A DNA stretch of 64,000 bases from Monoplex corrugatus (taxonomy: Eukaryota > Mollusca > Gastropoda > Littorinimorpha > Ranellidae): contig JAPXFY010000026.1 of assembly GCA_030674185.1 (NCBI GenBank), positions 53,939,212-54,003,211 of the forward strand, in the 5' to 3' direction. Numbering within the stretch: the first letter of the stretch is position 1; the number at the start of each line of letters is the position of its first letter. The position numbers and the translations under genes are program-made. Below are positions 55,687-64,000 of this stretch, piece by piece. The notes below the pieces were generated by a model. It did no database searches and was not told the DNA's origin. It saw only the letters and a program-made list of their open reading frames with translations.

Positions 55687-56897
55687 TCAGTGTGTCCGGA
55701 GGTGACTGATCAATCCGATCCGGGCGCAGAAATAACGTCCACAGGTTGGACATCTATGGTCGGTTACTGTGGTTGAAGGGTTTGCAGCCCTAGCTTTCCG
55801 TGCAGCTCGTTTTTCTTGTGCAGATTGGATACGAGACACTTCTGAAGTGGTACATCCGGTTTTGATTCTTCTACGCCAGACTGTACGGTCGAGGGCAAGG
55901 TTTTCCCAATTCTCCCAGTCTATGTTGAGGGACTTTAGCGATGCCTTCAAGCCGTCTTTAAACCGTTTTCTCTGGCCTCCAACTGTTCTCTTGCCAGACG
56001 CTAGTTCCCCGTAGAGGAGTTGCTTCGGAATTCTGGTGTCAGACATCCGGTACACATGGCCAGCCCAGCGAACTTGACTCTTTTGAAGTAAAGTGTAGAT
56101 GGAGGGGAGATTGGCTCTCTCTAGTACTTCTGTATCAGGGATCTTCTCTTGCCATCGGATATTGAGAATCTTTCTGAGGCTTTTGGTGTGAAAATGATTC
56201 AATTTCCTTGCGTGTCTACTGTAAACAGTCCAGGTCTCACTGCCGTAGAGGAGAGTGGTGAGGACCACCGCTTTGTACACTTTGAGTTTAGTTGTGGCCG
56301 AGATACCTCTTCTGTCCCATACAGTAGGACGCAGCCTCCCAAATGCAGTGCTGGCCTTAGCTATGCGTTTGTTGACTTCGTCGTCGATATGCACACAACG
56401 TGATAGGGAACTGCCGAAATATGTGAAGTTGTCGACTGCATGTAGTTTTGTGCCCTTGACCTCGATATTTGGTTCAGTATATAGTACACCTGGAGGAGGC
56501 TGATACATGACTTCGGTTTTCTTGGTGCTTATTGTAAGACCGAAGTTGTCGCAAGCAGTTGAAAATGTGTCCATGCATTGTTGCATCTGTTCACCACTGT
56601 AAGCATTTAACGCACAATCGTCTGCGAAAAGGAGGTCACGAAGAGTGCTGTAACTGCATTTAGTGGTCGCCTTGAGGCGTCTTGTGTTGTACAACTTGCC
56701 GTCTGTGCGGTAGCGTATATCTATGCCAGGGTCTTCTGGAGAGAACGCATCTGATAACATTGCCGAGAACATCATAGAGAATAGTATAGGCGCAGGGACG
56801 CATCCTTGTTTCACGCCATTGCTGACTGGAAAGTCTCTGGACATTTCTTCGTCATCAAGGACCCGTGCCATCATACCATCGTGGAATTGTCGCACCA
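55687..56897 (-). pseudogene. LINE (family A) RT with C-terminal C2H2 finger, 3' segment
   Basis: A minus-strand open frame of about 400 codons belongs to the element. It has MVRQFHDGMMARV, NGVKQGCVPAPILFSMMF, LLFADDCALNA (catalytic FADD), ISTKKTEVMYQP, FTYFGSSLSR, LLYGSETWTVYSRH, ILNIRWQEKIPDTEV and VRWAGHVYRM. The end is a C2H2-type finger C-P-T-C-G-R-Y-F-C-A-R-I-G-L-I-S-H-L-R-T-H and a stop. The frame as read begins at 56979, but its first 27 codons come from an inserted element. The missing N-terminal RT part continues at 57603-57745. The RT residues are intact in this piece. Confidence 0.88.
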
Positions 56898-57457
56898 TAG
56901 GAAGACTGAAGTCATGGTGATCAGTAAAAAACATGAAATCCCTCATGCAAAATAACAGCAAATGGCACAACCTTGACACAGGTTAATAAGTTCAAATACC
57001 TGGGAATGGTCATTTCATCAGACAGCAGATGCACATTGGAAATAGCTGGCAGAATCGGCCAAGCCAAAACAAGAAGATGACAAGCATTCTTACCAACAAA
57101 TGCCTATCAATTAACATCAGAAAGAGAGTCCTTGAATGTTATATAGAACCAATAATATTGTACGGATGCGAGGCGTGGACAGTCAGCAAGCAAAGCCAGA
57201 GCAAGATTCAGGCAGCTGAGATGTGGTTTCTCAGAAGAATGTTGAGAGTTCCATGGACAGCAGAGAAAACAAACGAGACAGTCTTGATGGAGGCAGACAC
57301 AAGTAGATCACTCATAAGGAAGATATATAATTGTATATAATATGCTCTCTATAATTTTCCATTGCTTTTATTCTTTTTCCCCATTTATAGCCGTGTGCGT
57401 GTGTGTGTGTGTGTATGTGTATGTGTGTGTGTGTGTGTGCGTGTGTGTGTGTGTGTG

Positions 57458-57495
<38 letters not shown>

Positions 57496-57602
57496 CGTGC
57501 GTGTGTGTGCGTGCATGCGTGTGTGTCTGTTTCAGCGCTTAGATTTGATTTTATCAAGATTTTGCGCTATATAAATATTGTAATTATTATTAATTATTAT
57601 AT
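56898..57602 (+). mobile_element. Composite LINE insertion inside the family A RT
   Basis: Two joined fragments interrupt the RT between its F-V-N and M-V-R-Q-F-H codons. 56898-57321 is the C-terminal part of a family X LINE (K-T-E-V-M-V-I, S-I-N-I-R-K-R-V-L-E-C-Y-I-E, A-E-M-W-F-L-R-R-M-L-R-V-P-W-T-A). 57322-57602 is the CR1/L2-like LINE tail, with TGTATATAATATGCTCTCT, a GT run, GATTTTGCGCTATATAAATA and ATTATT. Both lie in plus orientation, opposite to the host LINE. Confidence 0.8.
57390..57530. repeat. (GT)n microsatellite within the LINE tail
   Basis: About 135 bp of GT/GCGT. Same position as in the other CR1/L2-like tails. Confidence 0.9.
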
Positions 57603-57975
<373 letters not shown>

Positions 57976-58224
57976 GTTTCTACGACAGATGTACTGCTTT
58001 ACCGTGACAAAGTTTTTTTGTTTTGGTTTGTTTTTTGTTTGGTTTGTGTTTTTTTTCTCTCTTTCTTTCATGCAAATAACTACAAATAGTCGAGTTAAAA
58101 TAATGTCCCTGTCCCCTTTCCCTTCCTTCTCCAGGAACGTTAAATATGTACACGCTCGCACATGTGCCACACATGGACAGATGTTCGCTCGTATGCACGC
58201 ATACACACAAAGACATGTACAGAG

Positions 58225-58490
58225 ACAGCCGCCATGTCCCTCAATCCGTGAAGAGACAGCCGCCATGTCCCTCAATCCGTGAAGAGACAGCCGTCATATC
58301 CCTCAATCCGTGAAGAGACAGCCGCCATGTCCCTCAATCCGTGAAGAGACAGCTGCCATGTCCCTCAATCTGTGAAGAGACAGCCGCCATGTCCCTCAAT
58401 CCGTGAAGAGACAGCCGCCATGTCCCTCAATCTGTGAAGAGACAGCCGCCATGTCCTCAATCTGTGAAGAGACAGCCGCCATGTCCCTCC
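58225..58490. repeat. 31-bp minisatellite upstream of the Penelope ORF
   Basis: About 8.5 copies of CCGCCATGTCCCTCAATCCG plus TGAAGAGACAG. The last units are shortened by one base. Confidence 0.95.
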
Positions 58491-58574
58491 AACGTCAGAC
58501 CCACGAACCGTTGGCATCAAAGATCCCGACATGAACATGCCTCAGGCGTGGATGCCTCAGGCGTGGATGCAGCA

Positions 58575-60600
58575 GAAGAAACCAAGGCCGTCCTATCGTG
58601 TCAGCTTGCAACTGCCCCACTGAAAACATTTCTCAGTTTCTTGACCACATTTTGCAACCTATAGTCCAGGCTTTGCCTACCTTCATCAAAGACACTAACC
58701 ATACATTGGATCTGATTCAAATATTAAATGAAGACCACACCTTCAAACCCCAATACCTGTTCACTTTGGATGTGACCTCTCTGTACACCAGCATACCCCA
58801 CTCCGACGGGTTAAAAGCTCTCCAACATTTTCTGGACAAACGACGTGACCAAACATTGTCCACTTCAACCCTTGTCCGACTTGCCGAACTGGTTCTTACC
58901 ATGAACACATTTTCGTTCGGAGATGAGACGTTCTGGCAAGTTAGCGGAGTCGCCATGGGTACTAAGATGGGCCCTAGCTATGCCTGCTTATTCATGGGAT
59001 ATTTGGAGGAACATATCCTACAACAATACAAGAAACCCAAACCTGAATTATACAAAAGATACATAGACGATTGCATTGGCATGACATCCCTCGATCATGA
59101 CCAACTTTTACAATTCATCCACTACGTTCAAACGTTTCACCCATCCATCAAGTTCACATATGAAATTTCAAACACATCCATAAGCTTCCTGGATATCGAA
59201 GTTTCCCTTCAATCTGAACAACTAGTCACTACAGTCCACTACAAACCTACAGATTCACATTCCTACCTGGACTACCAATCATCTCACACTTCCAACACCA
59301 GAAACAGCATTCCCTACTCGCAGTTCTTGAGACTACGACGCCTCTGCTCAGACGAAGACAATTTTCAGGACAAAGCAGTTGAAATGACTAGATTTTTCCT
59401 GCGCAGACATTACCCACCCGAGGTCATCAATGAAGCCCGGAAAAAAGTCAGCTCTGTCTCTCGGCTAAATGCCCTCCATTCAAAGCCCAAAGCTGTCACA
59501 GAGGATCGGCCAGTCCTCAGTCTAGTTTACCACCCGTCCGTGCACCTCATAAAAAGGATCATCTTGTCCAACTGGAACATTTTGCGATCCAGTCCCACTA
59601 CAGGTGAAACCTTTGACAAGCGCCCTTTGATCGTCTACAAGAGAGACACCAATCTCCGCGACTTGCTGGTGCATTCGAATCTCAGCAAACCAGTCAGCCA
59701 ACCTCCAGGAACCTCTCCATGCAACAAACCTAAATGCAAGACTTGTCCTTTCTTGTGCTCAGCCACCACAGTCAAAGGCCCCAAATCTCATATGAGAATT
59801 ACAAAACATTTCAACTGTCAAACTTATAACATTGTCTACTTGATCAGCTGCTCTAAATGTTCCCAATTGTATATTGGTGAAACTGGACGCACTCTTGACA
59901 CACGTTTCAAAGAACACTTGGCTGATATCCGCCATCAAAGGGATAAAACTATCCCCAATCACTTCAACCAATCAGACCACTCAATCAATGACATCCGAGT
60001 GAAAGGTCTGTGGCTTCTACACAATAACAGCACCATAGACAGGAAAGACAGAGAATCCCACCTCATAAATAAACTTGGAACACGCAAACCACATGGTCTT
60101 AACGACAAACCATGAGTAACAAAATTCAGACATACCGTTTCATGTCTCTTCCTGTTCCCACGCCTACCAGATTCTTGGCACCGGGCACAATCTACTCCCT
60201 TATCTCTTGGCTCTTGCCCTGTGCCTTCTTCAGAACAGGGCTATATCGATATAGCATGGCCACTTCTCAAAATTGCAGAACTTATCTCACTTCCCTTTTG
60301 ACATCACAGTTGCCTCCCCTCTCCCCTTTTCTTACTACTGCTCATGATGACATGGGCATTCCATCTCTTACCCACTGGACGAGGCGGCAGGGAAGTTTTT
60401 AGTCCCGTTTTTATTATCCATTGTTTGGTGTCTGTGATTTGTCTGTGACCGTGCGTTCGCGCTTGACAAAGGCTATTTGGCCGAAAATTTGCGCTTGTTT
60501 TGTTTTGTCTTGTTGGAGACGCGCTTACATTGGTTTTCTTGTTCTTCTGGTTTGTGTTTGCTTGGGCGCGGGCAGTCACTCTTGTTTAGCGCCTGAAGGA
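58575..60600 (+). mobile_element. Penelope-like element, 5'-truncated
   Basis: Contains one long ORF and a 3' tail. The tail has CCCACTGGACGAGGCGGCAG, GGGAAGTTTTTAGTCCCG, CGCTTGACAAAGGC, TTTGGCCGAAAATTTGCGC and GCGGGCAGTCACTCTTG blocks. The same tail is scattered through the window (6335, 18690-19395, 54475, 63108-63475). The 5' part of the RT is missing. Confidence 0.85.
58598..60115 (+). CDS. Penelope-like reverse transcriptase with GIY-YIG endonuclease (partial N-terminus)
   Basis: Encodes the enzyme that mobilises Penelope-like elements by target-primed reverse transcription. The frame is open from before this point (G-R-P-I-V-S-A-C-N-C-P-T-E in line), so GTG at 58598 is not a real start and the N-terminal RT is truncated. 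Visible RT motifs are T-L-D-V-T-S-L-Y-T-S-I-P (first catalytic Asp), G-V-A-M-G-T-K-M-G-P and Y-K-R-Y-I-D-D-C (catalytic pair). They are followed by S-F-L-D-I-E-V and H-Y-K-P-T-D-S-H-S-Y-L. Then comes a Cys-rich linker C-N-K-P-K-C-K-T-C-P and the GIY-YIG domain (NIVYLISC...LYIGETGRTLDTRFKEH) before the TGA stop at 60113-60115. No frameshift in 505 codons suggests recent activity of the family. Type (Neptune or Poseidon-like) is inferred from the Cys linker only. Confidence 0.92.
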   Translation: MSACNCPTENISQFLDHILQPIVQALPTFIKDTNHTLDLIQILNEDHTFKPQYLFTLDVTSLYTSIPHSDGLKALQHFLDKRRDQTLSTSTLVRLAELVLTMNTFSFGDETFWQVSGVAMGTKMGPSYACLFMGYLEEHILQQYKKPKPELYKRYIDDCIGMTSLDHDQLLQFIHYVQTFHPSIKFTYEISNTSISFLDIEVSLQSEQLVTTVHYKPTDSHSYLDYQSSHTSNTRNSIPYSQFLRLRRLCSDEDNFQDKAVEMTRFFLRRHYPPEVINEARKKVSSVSRLNALHSKPKAVTEDRPVLSLVYHPSVHLIKRIILSNWNILRSSPTTGETFDKRPLIVYKRDTNLRDLLVHSNLSKPVSQPPGTSPCNKPKCKTCPFLCSATTVKGPKSHMRITKHFNCQTYNIVYLISCSKCSQLYIGETGRTLDTRFKEHLADIRHQRDKTIPNHFNQSDHSINDIRVKGLWLLHNNSTIDRKDRESHLINKLGTRKPHGLNDKP

Positions 60601-60639
60601 AAACATAATCTTGGGACAACCTGTCCAGAATGGCATGAC

Positions 60640-60770
60640 CTCACACGAGAATGAGGCAATGGAATTCCATCTGGGACTGAGAGTCTGCTTCAGGGCTGTT
60701 CTCCACGCTTCTGTTGTTGCTCGTTGCTAAACTATCCAGGTGTCAACCGGGCCTGAAAGATTCAGACACC
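60640..60770 (+). repeat. Diverged interspersed repeat, copy 2
   Basis: Plus-strand relative of 2455-2715 on the minus strand: GAATTCCATCTGGGACTGAG, CAGGGCTGTTCTCCACGC, CCAGGTGTCAACCGGGCC. Family unknown. Confidence 0.5.
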
Positions 60771-60915
60771 TTATTGTTGCTGAAAAAATTTGAGTAATAT
60801 GCTCAATAACGCACCCGTGAAGTGGAGACTCGACTGTGTGGTCCCAGTCTTCCCAATAAGCCGATAGCTCGATCACCTCTCTTTAGCAATCATTTTCAGG
60901 GTTGGTAAAGGTGAG

Positions 60916-61022
60916 CGCACCTCTACGTGCACTGTATCTTGCTCCGTTGCCTACGGGGCGCACGCCGGCGTGCGCTGACTGATTGCTCCGTTCCCTACGG
61001 CGCGCACCTATACGTGCGCTGT
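60916..61022. repeat. Three GCAC-N6-GTGC hairpins separated by GCTCCGTT-CCTACGG
   Basis: GCACCTCTACGTGC, GCACGCCGGCGTGC and GCACCTATACGTGC alternate with GCTCCGTTGCCTACGG and GCTCCGTTCCCTACGG. The middle one is inside a perfect 18-bp palindrome, GCGCACGCCGGCGTGCGC (60958-60975). It is clearly GC-richer than its flanks. Confidence 0.8.
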
Positions 61023-61024
61023 AC

Positions 61025-61925
61025 TTTTGAAAAATTCTTGTAGTCAAACCCTCGCACTTTAAGTGACAAAACTTATTTCAGACTACAGTGGAATGATCCC
61101 ACCATAGCATAATGCTGTCATTTATTAATTCAAGCCCGGTTCACAGACACTTTTTGTACGTAAAACAGAGTAGGGGCCTACCCTCGCTAGGTTATTCCGA
61201 CCTGGTCTTGTCGAACACATTTCGTGTCAACACAGGCGCTTGACTCTGTACATCTTCCTGCCCCGAGCAATGTTTACCCTATAGACATAATATTTTGAAA
61301 AAGATGACGAGGACGACGCGATGATTATATTGTATGTGTGGGTGTGTTTTTTGTGCGCGTGAGTTTGGTTTATATCCCTCTGCCTCTGTGTACATGTGTA
61401 TATTATCGCGTCTGTAACATACACTTGTACCTACACACATACGTACATACACACACATATATGACTGCATAAAACTAGGTCTAGATTACATATTTCACAG
61501 AGATTGCATCTCTCCCACCACCTCCCACTGCCCCCCCCCCCTCTGTCTCTCGCCCCCCCTTCCCCCCTCTTTGTCACGTCATCCCTATTTTATCATCGAG
61601 TGATCTGTATTGTCGACGCTTCTTGACCTTTCGTCAACATGTCTTTCCGTGACACTCCAGTTCTTCAAGTAAAGTAGACAGGCCTGGTGATCCATGTCAG
61701 TTTGAAGAGGCACTTGACAGCTCTGGTAGCTAAGTCCGGCCTACTTGATTAGTTGTGCCAAAGATCAGGCCAGTCTTAGTTTGCAGGGACACTTAGCTTG
61801 GAGGCAACATCTTTCCTGATTATTCCGTCTGTGCTTGTGACCAGAGAAAACACTTCAAGTGTCTGTCCAGGTCTGATGTTTGCCATCTGTTGAATAACAG
61901 GAACGTGTCATTTCTATCTTATCTG
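61025..61925. other. Spacer, no gene recognised
   Basis: A C/CT-rich stretch at about 61515-61570. No supported exon or repeat end. Confidence 0.4.
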
Positions 61926-61933
61926 CTACAGGC

Positions 61934-61936
<3 letters not shown>

Positions 61937-62026
<90 letters not shown>
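61937..62026. repeat. (GA)n microsatellite
   Basis: About 90 bp of GAGA with one AAA interruption. The open frame across it is an artefact. Confidence 0.95.
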
Positions 62027-62027
<1 letters not shown>

Positions 62028-62918
62028 GTGTGGATTACTTTTCCGTGCGCCTGTGCTTGCTCTGTCTGTTCTGTGCTACCAAAGAACTACATTTCTGACT
62101 TCGTGAAAACTTTACCAATTACGTGTGTTTGTCAAGATCAGCATGTGGCTTGTGAAAATGAGAACCACTGCTTTTGGTTATACATACATGTACTGCTTAT
62201 ATGCATAATGGAAAACATAAGACCTGACTGTAGTGGAAAACGTACTTGTGCTGAGTGATTGATCGAAAAATGCTATGTGATTCGTCTTTAATTGTAAGCC
62301 AAATTCCGTCAAATTCTTTTAAAATGAATTGCTGTTGATAGTGGAATGCACTATAGATGTAAGTGTATAAGGTTAGTGCTGTTTAGGTGTCAATTTGTTG
62401 AAATATTACGACTAAATAGTGATCATCAAACCTTGGAAAGTTTTTTTTCTTCGTCATAGTTACCTGATGTGTGCCAGCAATGTCTTGCTATGGAATTTCC
62501 GAGGGTGTTGAAAGTACGTTTATTTAAAAGTCGTTAAAATTTCCTTTTCAAACATATCAAATATGATACCAACACTGGTCAAAAACAACATGTAAAATAA
62601 ATGAGAAAGATGCCAAACTCGCTACGTTGGTAGGGAATCGGCGCGTCCAGCTGTTTACGAAAGGGGGGAAAAGCTGCCTAGCAGCCATACGTAGGGATAA
62701 TGAATCCACGACCTCCCAGTCAGTTGTCTGTTGTGCTGAGCACTTCGCCGTGTTGACTGGTCATGTGGATGAGCACTGTCCTCATAATGCCAGCCCCGAG
62801 AAATGTTAGGTCTCTACGACCTCATTCCCTTAAGACCTTTACACAAGGAGACCTCTCAACTCCATGCTTTGACGTTTCAGAAAACTAAAACTGAAACAGT
62901 ATAAATACTATTTTCCAG

Positions 62919-63052
62919 GATGCAAGACTAACGTGAAAGAAGGAAAACAGAGCAAGGAGCCACCATGGACTCGCCTCGACAGACTCAAGACTGTCGTGAT
63001 GTCAGCATGATGCAGTCTGTGCAGTCATCAGTAGATTCAGCTAACGTTGCAG
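62919..63052 (+). CDS. Candidate first coding exon, unidentified gene
   Basis: An acceptor-like ACTATTTTCCAG ends at 62918. GAGCCACCATGG at 62965 is a strong initiation context. The frame encodes about 29 residues beginning M-D-S-P-R-Q-T-Q-D-C-R-D-V-S and ends at a possible donor GCAG|GTTGGA. An alternative reading of the upstream TATAAATA (62900) is a core promoter. No following exon was found before the window ends, and no family is recognised. Confidence 0.2.
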
Positions 63053-63107
63053 GTTGGAACTCTTTTCTGTTTTCTCCCCTCACAGAAGGTTCACAGAAGG
63101 TTATAGG

Positions 63108-63475
63108 AACCAAGGAAAAAAAATCAGAGCGCGTATTTAATACAACCAGACAGGACAGGCTCAAATTTTCGGCCAAAGCGTAGACGTAGGGATAATGAAC
63201 AAATGAACAAACACCAAATACAAAAATTAACAGAAAAAGACTAAAACTTCCCTGCTGCTTCGTCCAGTGGGAGTCTTTTTTCTCCTAATTTTTGTATTTG
63301 GTGTTTGTTCGTTTGTGATTTTACGTCTGCGTTTGACAAAGGCAAGTTGGCCGAAAATTTACGCCTGTCTTGTCTGGCTGTATTGAATACGCGTTCTGAT
63401 TTTTTTCGTGGTCTTTTTTTTTCCTGGTTCCTGTTTGTTTGAACGTGGGCAGTCACACTTGTTTGGGATTTCTTA
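63108..63475. mobile_element. Second head-to-head foldback of Penelope tails
   Basis: The left arm (63108-63240) has AACCAGACAGGACAGGC, AAATTTTCGGCCAAAGCG and CCAAATACAAAAATTAAC on the way to GACTAAAACTTCCCTGCTGC. The right arm (63266-63475) has GGGAGTC, CTAATTTTTGTATTTGGTG, GCGTTTGACAAAGGC, AGTTGGCCGAAAATTTACG, CTGTCTTGTCTGGCTGTATT and GTGGGCAGTCACACTTG. The junction lies at the CTTCGTCCAGTGGGAGTC block. Confidence 0.75.
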
Positions 63476-63479
63476 TTAC

Positions 63480-63826
63480 AGAAGGTTATGGTTCTGTCTC
63501 AAAAGGTACATTGCAAACACAAAAAAATTAGTAACTTGAATTCATATATGAGCCAGCATTATCATAAAAGAGCATATATGTACTTACGATTTTAAATCAG
63601 TTGAAATTGAAATTTGTGAAGTGTGTTCCCAATGTACGGTTTGTTTGTTTTTTCCTCCTACGTTTATCATCCATCAGGTTTTACTCAACAGAACAAATCA
63701 GCTCACAAGCACAATGTTTATGGGTGTGTTTGTTCATTTGCTTGACTCTTACATTGCGTGTGATAATATTTCGTTTGTTACATCTTTTAACGTCTATTCA
63801 CATATGCGCTTTTAGACGAAAAAGGA
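63480..63826. other. Spacer, no gene recognised
   Basis: AT-rich, no supportable feature. Confidence 0.4.
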
Positions 63827-63957
63827 GAAATAAATAAATAAATAAATAGATAAATAAATAGATAAATAAGTACATAACCAACCAACCAACCAACCAACCA
63901 ACCAACACCAACCAACCAACCAATCAGCCAACCAACCAACCAACCAACCAACCAACC
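63827..63957. repeat. (AAAT)n and (ACCA)n tetranucleotide arrays
   Basis: AAATAAAT with GATA variants, then about 80 bp of ACCAACCA. Confidence 0.95.
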
Positions 63958-64000
63958 TTTTTGCCCTTGGTGATGGCAACTTTCGTTTTGACTCCGTTGC

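Noticed and set aside
55687..56979. 430-codon frame considered as a host zinc-finger gene
   Set aside because: It holds reverse transcriptase motifs with FADD, and the finger is its C-terminal end. The first 27 codons belong to an inserted LINE fragment.
60455..60500. Calling the Penelope tail an active hammerhead ribozyme
   Set aside because: Two core positions differ from the consensus in all copies, so only a hammerhead-like motif is reported.

Overview
This is animal nuclear DNA, most likely from a mollusc and probably a gastropod. That is an inference from spliced genes, very dense microsatellites and minisatellites, many LINE families, Penelope-like elements and hAT-type DNA transposons; no rRNA, tRNA or mitochondrial sequence was seen to test it. 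The clearest host gene is PRPF38B, a PRP38-domain splicing factor. It lies on the minus strand in six coding exons spread over 22 kb (39680 down to 17756). All its splice junctions are GT-AG and phase-compatible, and they give a 436-residue protein ending in an RS/K-rich tail. A second host gene runs on the plus strand: its last two coding exons (2833-3029 and 5756-6074) encode two membrane segments and a cytoplasmic-looking tail, and I do not recognise the family. Two weaker host-exon candidates are at 9851-10020 and 62919-63052.

Layout. 1-12.6 kb: five minisatellite arrays (36-38, 23, 46, 18 and about 40 bp units) around the transmembrane gene and a decayed LINE. 9.3-17.4 kb: four copies of a ~520-bp retroposon family, a LINE fragment and an I-clade-like LINE with RNase H. 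17.7-39.7 kb: PRPF38B. Its introns carry an intact-looking hAT transposon (19985-22760), its short relative (18987-19320), a Penelope foldback, several LINEs and a piggyBac-like MITE. 40-47.6 kb: another hAT-like MITE, a degenerate ~200-bp tandem repeat and further LINEs. 48.4-53.2 kb: a CACGTG-rich minisatellite, a 1.27-kb GAA-rich purine tract and trinucleotide and dinucleotide runs. 54.5-64 kb: LINE and Penelope remnants, a LINE split by a composite LINE insertion, a large Penelope-like ORF with RT and GIY-YIG domains, and a second Penelope foldback.

The most informative observations are the following. (1) An autonomous-looking hAT and a non-autonomous derivative share 14-bp ends and both have 6-bp, not 8-bp, target duplications; a third element at 40105-40680 with related hAT-like ends also has a 6-bp duplication. 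(2) The 3' splice site of the last PRPF38B exon is the first unit of a perfect-period 41-bp tandem array, so the acceptor is repeated five times. (3) There are two head-to-head foldback copies of a Penelope tail carrying a hammerhead-like but substituted core. (4) There are LINE-LINE chimeric junctions. Almost all other long open frames are artefacts of low-complexity repeats.
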